Made by a program: the position numbers and the translations under genes. Shown here in pieces: positions 59,292 to 64,000 of a stretch of 64,000 nt of DNA. Location of the stretch: the NCBI GenBank assembly GCA_964549275.1, contig CAZJUP010000006.1:1-64000 (forward strand), written 5' to 3'. Numbering within the stretch: position 1 is the stretch's first letter; each line of letters starts with the position of its first letter. This DNA comes from CAZJUP01 sp964549275 (GTDB lineage Bacteria > Fidelibacterota > Marinisomatia > Marinisomatales > TCS55). The notes under the pieces were generated by a model that saw nothing but the letters and a program-made list of their open reading frames with translations, had not been told where the DNA came from and did no database searches.

Positions 59292-62111
59292 TTAAAAATC
59301 GATTGAAAGCCCCATGTTTACAGACCGGGGAGGAGTGTAATATTGGGGACGGATTTGATATTCAGACCATGTATGGACTCCCTGTTCTCCATAATGGGCG
59401 ATGAATCCCTGTGTTTCATCGGTGGATCGATTGACAAAAGTATACCCGGATCTCCCGGTGTCATTAAATACATATCGTTCATTACGACGGTCTAATATGT
59501 TATATATTTGTGCAAAAACGGAGACATTCAATTTTCGAATGGTTAAGTTTTTGTGAAGCCGCATGTCCACCCGCCATTGCCAGGGTTTCCGTCCACTGTT
59601 CGGCTGTGGAACGTAATTCGCGTTAGGTATATTCGGTGTGTAAGGCCAGCCACTGCTCAGTTTGCTGATGAGCCCTATACTCCAATTTTTGGGATCTCCT
59701 ATGGATACCGTGGCGTTCAAAATATGGCGCTGATCCCAACTGAGAGGAACAATTCTTTTTTCTTCTTCCTCTCCAGTTAGCGCATTAAAATAAAAGGAGC
59801 CGGAAGTCACCGAATTTCCTTCCGTAACCTGATAGGTATAGTCTAAAAATGCAGATGACATGGTAGTTTTATCCCACCGTTTGGTCAAGCTGAAGGTGAA
59901 CCCTTTTACATTGCCATAATCCTTATTCATATAAATGGCATAACTGGAGGGTCCGTATTTTTCACTGTCGTAACGGATGGATTGAACAGCCAGTAAATCC
60001 CGAATATCCTTGTAAAAGGCGCTGGCTTCAATAGCAAGAATTCGTGTTAATTGCTGCTGAAGACCAAATTCATACAATACAGTTTTTTCCGGGTTTAGAT
60101 TTGCAAAACCAATGGTAGGAGATAAGCCGGCGCCGAAAATACTGGTTTTATACAGTCGTCCTAATGTGGGAATTTGGTAAAAATGACCGTAAGAAAAATG
60201 AAGAATACCCTCATCCGTTATGGGGAAGGCGACCCCGAGCCTTGGAGCCACCATAATTTTTTTCGATGCTGTTTCCGTTTCTCCTTCCGGTTTCAATAAA
60301 TCAGTAATATAATTTTCTTTCGGGTCAAAGTAATCATACCGAATGCCTGCATTGGTCACAAAATTATCGTATTCAATTTTATCCTGGATGTATCCTGAGA
60401 GAAAGAGAGCGGAATTTTCGTATCGGTTGTGCCGTGGAGAATTATTTTCCGCTAAAATGGTGGGGACGATATACTGTTGATTATCATAAAGGACTGTAAA
60501 ATTTCGTTCATCCAAATTGTCATTTCTGAAAGAAATTCCGGTTTTTATTTCATGCCGGTTCGTGATTTGGCTGGTTAAATCAAATTTTAAACCATAGGAA
60601 TGAGATAGTCGGTAGGCATGGCCTGTGTGGGTTCCTCCAAAAACAAATGTTGTTGACGCAGGAGATCCTTTAATTTTTGAAGAAGGGACGTATTTCGAAT
60701 TGGGCAGTGTGTAGAAAGTATTACCGTCTTCATCTGTATTATAGAGTATATATGCTCCGGAACCAAACCGATCAGCTTCATCCTCATGAATAGCAGAGGA
60801 TAAATCAATAGGTTGAAACTGGTATTGTTTATAATCTGTAGTGGCATAAAACATATTGGCTTCATAAAAACTTCGAGAACCAAAGGCATGGTTTATTTTA
60901 AGGGAAAAGTTGTTGTTGTTGCTTTGATAAGTCGTGGTTCCATCCGGATTAAACTTATAAGCGTGTACATAAGATTTAGAGGTACCGCCTGTGTGAAGCA
61001 GTTGGGCTGACAGCTTGAGTCTTGGACTGACTTTGTAGGTAAATTTTCCTAATAGGTTTAAACTTTCACTGGGGTTCATGGGAACGAAAGCGCTGTCGCC
61101 ACCCATTTCAATATACCAGTTATCAGAGTCCCTGAAATCCGAAGAATCTCCAATAAGGTGTTCCCGTATACCATAGTAGTACCCCTCACTGTTGGAGTAG
61201 CGACCGCTAAGATTAAAGGTAAATTTTCCCTGGCCGGACATAAAAGGCATAGGCCCGTTCAGGGTTCCTTCAATCACTTTATTGGTCATAATGCTGAACT
61301 GATTAATATTTGTGAAAATTTCTGTATCACCAGATAAGTGGTCACCCGACCGGTAGGATACGCTCCCGTGGTAATTTTTCCCGCCATCCTTAATTTGGAG
61401 ATTGACAATCCCGCTCATTGCGTTTCCGTATTCTGCATTAAAGGCGCCACTTACCACTTTCATTTCCTCCAGGGCTTTATTGGAAATATTGATGGCCAAG
61501 CTATTGGTAAAAAACGGATTTGAAACGGAGACTCCGTCAATATAGTATCCCACTTCATTGGAACGTCCACCGCGTATATGCAACTCTCCTCCGGCGCCTT
61601 GGTTTACTCCGGCCTGAGTGGTGAGAACCCCCAGAAATGTTTCCACAGGCATCACTTTAATTTCGTCTGAAGTTGTAATTTTCTGAGAGGCAGTTAAATC
61701 TTTTCGTACCAAGGGACGGTCAGCGATAACCGTGACTTCTTCCCCCTCAAGTACAGCTTCCTGAAGAGAAAAATTTTGTGTGGTAGTTTGATCTGTACTG
61801 ACCCTGAGATGCTCAATCCGAAACGATTTATATCCGATATAAGAAGCGCGAAGGGTATAGTCTCCCGGAGGGATATTCAGGATGACATATTCACCTTCGA
61901 TATCCGTTGCAGCCCCAAGGGAAAGGCCTTCAATATAGACATTAACTCCCGGCAGGGCATCTCCGGATTTGGCATCGGAAACCTTGCCTGATATTTTCCC
62001 ATTGCCGGCCTGAAGCAATGCAGACAAGGCCAGAAATGAAAGACTAATGATTAATGGGCGGAAAATTTTAGTATCCAATTGAGGTTTTGATTTTAACCCT
62101 TGAAAATTCAA
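59292..62111 (-). CDS. TonB-dependent receptor (CarboxypepD_reg-like N-terminus), operon with secreted protein and PorV
   Basis: 939 residues. Signal peptide about 1-35; CarboxypepD_reg-like domain about 37-115 (GKISGKVSDAKSGDALPGVNV, then IPPGDYTLRASYIGYK); plug about 130-250 with LHIRGGRSNEVGYYIDGVSV and VVSGAFNAEYGNAMSGIVNL; barrel to the terminal Phe (NMGLSIDF). The plug style is that of FCB receptors coupled to large surface proteins rather than of siderophore receptors. The ligand is unknown. First gene of the operon; its promoter lies in the 224-nt divergent gap. Confidence 0.93.
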   Translation of the reverse strand: MNFQGLKSKPQLDTKIFRPLIISLSFLALSALLQAGNGKISGKVSDAKSGDALPGVNVYIEGLSLGAATDIEGEYVILNIPPGDYTLRASYIGYKSFRIEHLRVSTDQTTTQNFSLQEAVLEGEEVTVIADRPLVRKDLTASQKITTSDEIKVMPVETFLGVLTTQAGVNQGAGGELHIRGGRSNEVGYYIDGVSVSNPFFTNSLAINISNKALEEMKVVSGAFNAEYGNAMSGIVNLQIKDGGKNYHGSVSYRSGDHLSGDTEIFTNINQFSIMTNKVIEGTLNGPMPFMSGQGKFTFNLSGRYSNSEGYYYGIREHLIGDSSDFRDSDNWYIEMGGDSAFVPMNPSESLNLLGKFTYKVSPRLKLSAQLLHTGGTSKSYVHAYKFNPDGTTTYQSNNNNFSLKINHAFGSRSFYEANMFYATTDYKQYQFQPIDLSSAIHEDEADRFGSGAYILYNTDEDGNTFYTLPNSKYVPSSKIKGSPASTTFVFGGTHTGHAYRLSHSYGLKFDLTSQITNRHEIKTGISFRNDNLDERNFTVLYDNQQYIVPTILAENNSPRHNRYENSALFLSGYIQDKIEYDNFVTNAGIRYDYFDPKENYITDLLKPEGETETASKKIMVAPRLGVAFPITDEGILHFSYGHFYQIPTLGRLYKTSIFGAGLSPTIGFANLNPEKTVLYEFGLQQQLTRILAIEASAFYKDIRDLLAVQSIRYDSEKYGPSSYAIYMNKDYGNVKGFTFSLTKRWDKTTMSSAFLDYTYQVTEGNSVTSGSFYFNALTGEEEEKRIVPLSWDQRHILNATVSIGDPKNWSIGLISKLSSGWPYTPNIPNANYVPQPNSGRKPWQWRVDMRLHKNLTIRKLNVSVFAQIYNILDRRNERYVFNDTGRSGYTFVNRSTDETQGFIAHYGEQGVHTWSEYQIRPQYYTPPRSVNMGLSIDF

Positions 62112-62239
62112 GTATCAAATGTAAACAGGGATTTTTATTAATGGAAATAAAACATTGTTATCAGGAAAAATATTTTATAATTATGGAACGATTTTATATA
62201 AAACAGGGTATATTGAAGAAATATTTTTAATATTTTTGT

Positions 62240-62268
62240 TTGTATTCTCTTTATTTTAATTTTATACT
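62240..62268 (+). promoter_or_regulatory. Promoter of the FG-GAP secreted-protein gene
   Basis: TTGTAT (62240-62245), a 17-nt spacer, and TATACT (62263-62268) in an AT-rich divergent region; the leader is about 60 nt. The same 224-nt gap (62112-62335) should hold the TonB receptor promoter on the minus strand, which I could not define. Confidence 0.45.
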
Positions 62269-62335
62269 TCATGGCGCTAAAGAATGACCCTTAGTGCTCC
62301 TACACGATAATCTTTGATTAAACTCAGGAGGAAAA

Positions 62336-64000
62336 ATGAAAAAACTCGTTAGTGGATTGATTGTTTTATTTAGTATCTCTGCCGGATTAATGGCAGGGGA
62401 TACCTTCGATTTACATAGTCTTTTTTATAAAGCTCAAGGTGATACAAATATGTATAACACTAGTTCGGGCCCGAGAGGACTTAAAAGCGGCTCTGACTTG
62501 GATCAAGATGGAAGGCCGGAGATATTTGCAACAGATTATGCAAACAACGGTACCGTACACGCTTTTGAATGGTATTTTGGTGACACACTCGTTCATGTTT
62601 GGTCGGCTGCAACCTATACTGAATATGGTACCGGTGTTAGATGGGTTCAAACCGGAGATACCGATGGTGACGGTCTTGGAGAAGTTATATTCTTCAGTGG
62701 ATATTGGCAGACGGATACAACGGCAGGATTATATGTCTATGAATGGGATGGTGTAAACGATAACGGATATGGAACTCTTGGGACCACCGGAATGGAACCC
62801 ACATGGTTTCGAAACTTACATACTGCTTTTGAAGATTCCCTAAAATATGTTCGTGTAGAACATTTTACCGTTGACGATATAGACGGTGATGGCCGGGATG
62901 AAATTGTGTACGCTGGTAATGGGTCCACCAATCCCAACTATGGTACAACGTCAACAGCTCATGCTGCTTATTCAGAAGACAGGTTTGTTATTGCCGGAGT
63001 ACAAGGTGATATTGGTTCAAGCATTACCCCACCAAAATTGGTAGAGGAATTTGCCGCCTCCCCAAGAGATGCAGATAAAGATGGCTCTCGCGAGAACCGT
63101 TTTGGCGGTGGAAGCCCCCAAGGCGCAGTTGTTGCAGATACCGATGGTGACGGTAAAAAAGAAGCCGTATGTTTTGCCTGGAATAATTTATCCTGTTTTA
63201 TCATTGAAGCTACAGGCCCGGATGCATACGCTCAATCGGATACCGGATATAAATTCACGGATATAGATGATTGGACTCTGGCTCCGACGGTTGCAGATAT
63301 GAATGGAGATGGTAAAGACGAAGTTTATGTTGGCGCTTTTTATAAAGGAATTGTCTATGTTGTGGGAGATGCCGATGGGGATGCTACCACATTTACTACT
63401 TCTGAATTTGCAGCAGTGGATAGTTTGGCTTCATCCTGGGATGAGACAAAAAACCGAGGGAATGTCTATGCTTTAGGTGCTGCAGCAAGTAATCATGCCT
63501 TTGGTGATCCTGCTTTCTTTGTGGGACATGGTACCGGCTTTTCAAAATATGACTTAACCGGAACTGATGTGTTATCATCAGCAAGTTACACTCGAACAGA
63601 TTTTTCTGTTGACACACTTCAATTAGGTGGAGTCAACAAGATGTCCGCAGGTAGTAACCTTGATAAAGACAAATTCGGTGAAGTCGTGTTAGCCTACCAA
63701 GGTGTTTCAGACAGTTTATACGCGGGTACAGATTCGGCAAAAGCGAATCCAACTCGGGTCTTCTTCAGAGTTTATGAGTGGACAGGAGAGAGTTCTGAGC
63801 TGAGTGTAAAGGACATGGTTCTGATTACACCGGAACAGTATAAACTGAGTCAGAATTTCCCGAACCCTTTTAATCCGACAACCAATATCGAATACACATT
63901 GCCCATTGCAAGCACGATTTCTTTAACCGTGTATAATATGCTTGGGCAGGAAGTGGTCCGGTTAGTGAATAACGAAAACAAACCGGCCGGTTCCTACTCC
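62336..64000 (+). CDS. Secreted FG-GAP/VCBS-repeat protein with FlgD-like sorting module (partial at 3' end)
   Basis: Open from ATG 62336 (AGGAGG 5 nt upstream) for 555 codons to the window end, so the C-terminus is missing. Signal peptide about 1-21 (SGLIVLFSISAGLMAG). Six calcium-type FG-GAP-like repeats near residues 54, 108, 180, 268, 321 and 441 (for example DLDQDGRPEIFAT, DTDGDGLGEVIFF, DIDGDGRDEIVYA). From about 500, EQYKLSQNFPNPFNPTTNIEY and VYNMLGQEVVRLVN mark the FlgD-like C-terminal sorting module of FCB secreted proteins. Probably a surface beta-propeller protein. It is divergent from the receptor operon. Confidence 0.85.
   Translation, partial: MKKLVSGLIVLFSISAGLMAGDTFDLHSLFYKAQGDTNMYNTSSGPRGLKSGSDLDQDGRPEIFATDYANNGTVHAFEWYFGDTLVHVWSAATYTEYGTGVRWVQTGDTDGDGLGEVIFFSGYWQTDTTAGLYVYEWDGVNDNGYGTLGTTGMEPTWFRNLHTAFEDSLKYVRVEHFTVDDIDGDGRDEIVYAGNGSTNPNYGTTSTAHAAYSEDRFVIAGVQGDIGSSITPPKLVEEFAASPRDADKDGSRENRFGGGSPQGAVVADTDGDGKKEAVCFAWNNLSCFIIEATGPDAYAQSDTGYKFTDIDDWTLAPTVADMNGDGKDEVYVGAFYKGIVYVVGDADGDATTFTTSEFAAVDSLASSWDETKNRGNVYALGAAASNHAFGDPAFFVGHGTGFSKYDLTGTDVLSSASYTRTDFSVDTLQLGGVNKMSAGSNLDKDKFGEVVLAYQGVSDSLYAGTDSAKANPTRVFFRVYEWTGESSELSVKDMVLITPEQYKLSQNFPNPFNPTTNIEYTLPIASTISLTVYNMLGQEVVRLVNNENKPAGSYS

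Noticed and set aside
54843..62111. A complete type IX secretion system
   Set aside because: Only a PorV-like protein and proteins with FlgD-like C-termini are present; no PorU sortase, Sov/SprA, PorK/L/M/N genes occur in the window.

Overview
The window reads as a chromosomal segment of a diderm bacterium of the Fibrobacterota-Chlorobiota-Bacteroidota (FCB) sphere. Candidatus Marinimicrobia (SAR406) is my best guess; Calditrichota or Ignavibacteriota-like lineages are alternatives. The case rests on an LptD/OstA outer-membrane protein, two SusC-like TonB-dependent receptors with a carboxypeptidase-regulatory-like N-terminal domain, a PorV/PorQ-family protein, secreted proteins with FlgD-like C-terminal modules (the NFPNPFNPTT motif), and a tmRNA tag related in style to that of Chlorobium. 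I see no phage, insertion sequence or CRISPR array. Genes are densely packed, with many 1-4 nt overlaps.

Layout. 1-2.6 kb: a DUF2279 gene, then queF and upp flanked by two tRNA-Lys genes (CTT and TTT). 2.7-3.2 kb: a probable small RNA with its own promoter and terminator, directly followed by ssrA (tmRNA). 3.2-10 kb: a long minus-strand run (phosphoesterase, nifS-like, mnmA, small secreted protein, LytR_C protein, rsfS, argS, marC) for tRNA thiolation, translation and ribosome silencing. 10.2-12.5 kb: PfkB kinase and TPR lipoprotein. 12.6-14.5 kb: a MoxR/DUF58 pair. 14.6-20 kb: a plus-strand operon rlmN, purine nucleoside phosphorylase, M20 amidohydrolase, MORN-repeat protein, nucleoside kinase. 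20-28.1 kb: a peptide and amino-acid theme (N-formylglutamate-amidohydrolase-like lipoprotein, gamma-glutamyltransferase, aminotransferase, TonB receptor, isoaspartyl peptidase). 28.2-40 kb: a minus-strand housekeeping run (rarA, lptD, zinc-ribbon protein, hisS, topA, CcmH-like, glyQS, Bax-inhibitor-1 family).

40-47.2 kb: an FKBP lipoprotein, tRNA-Thr, a degenerate 5'-nucleotidase-like protein, a large transporter/HEAT/cyclic-nucleotide-binding fusion and a PIN-PhoH ATPase. 47.4-51.3 kb: a lipoprotein, a secretin with an unusually long C-terminal extension, and a secreted EF-hand protein that also carries a textbook C2H2 zinc-finger pattern. 51.4-54.9 kb: metabolic genes (dienoyl-CoA-reductase-like SDR, ROK kinase, NUDIX, HAD). 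54.8-62.1 kb: a tightly coupled operon of TonB receptor, 1138-residue secreted protein and PorV-like protein. Divergent from it, a secreted FG-GAP-repeat protein with a FlgD-like C-terminal module runs off the window end.

The parts most deserving follow-up are the receptor/giant secreted protein/PorV operon, the lipoprotein/secretin/EF-hand locus, and the structured RNA upstream of ssrA. No function here is proven by sequence alone, and all homology statements come from recognised motifs, not from a database search.
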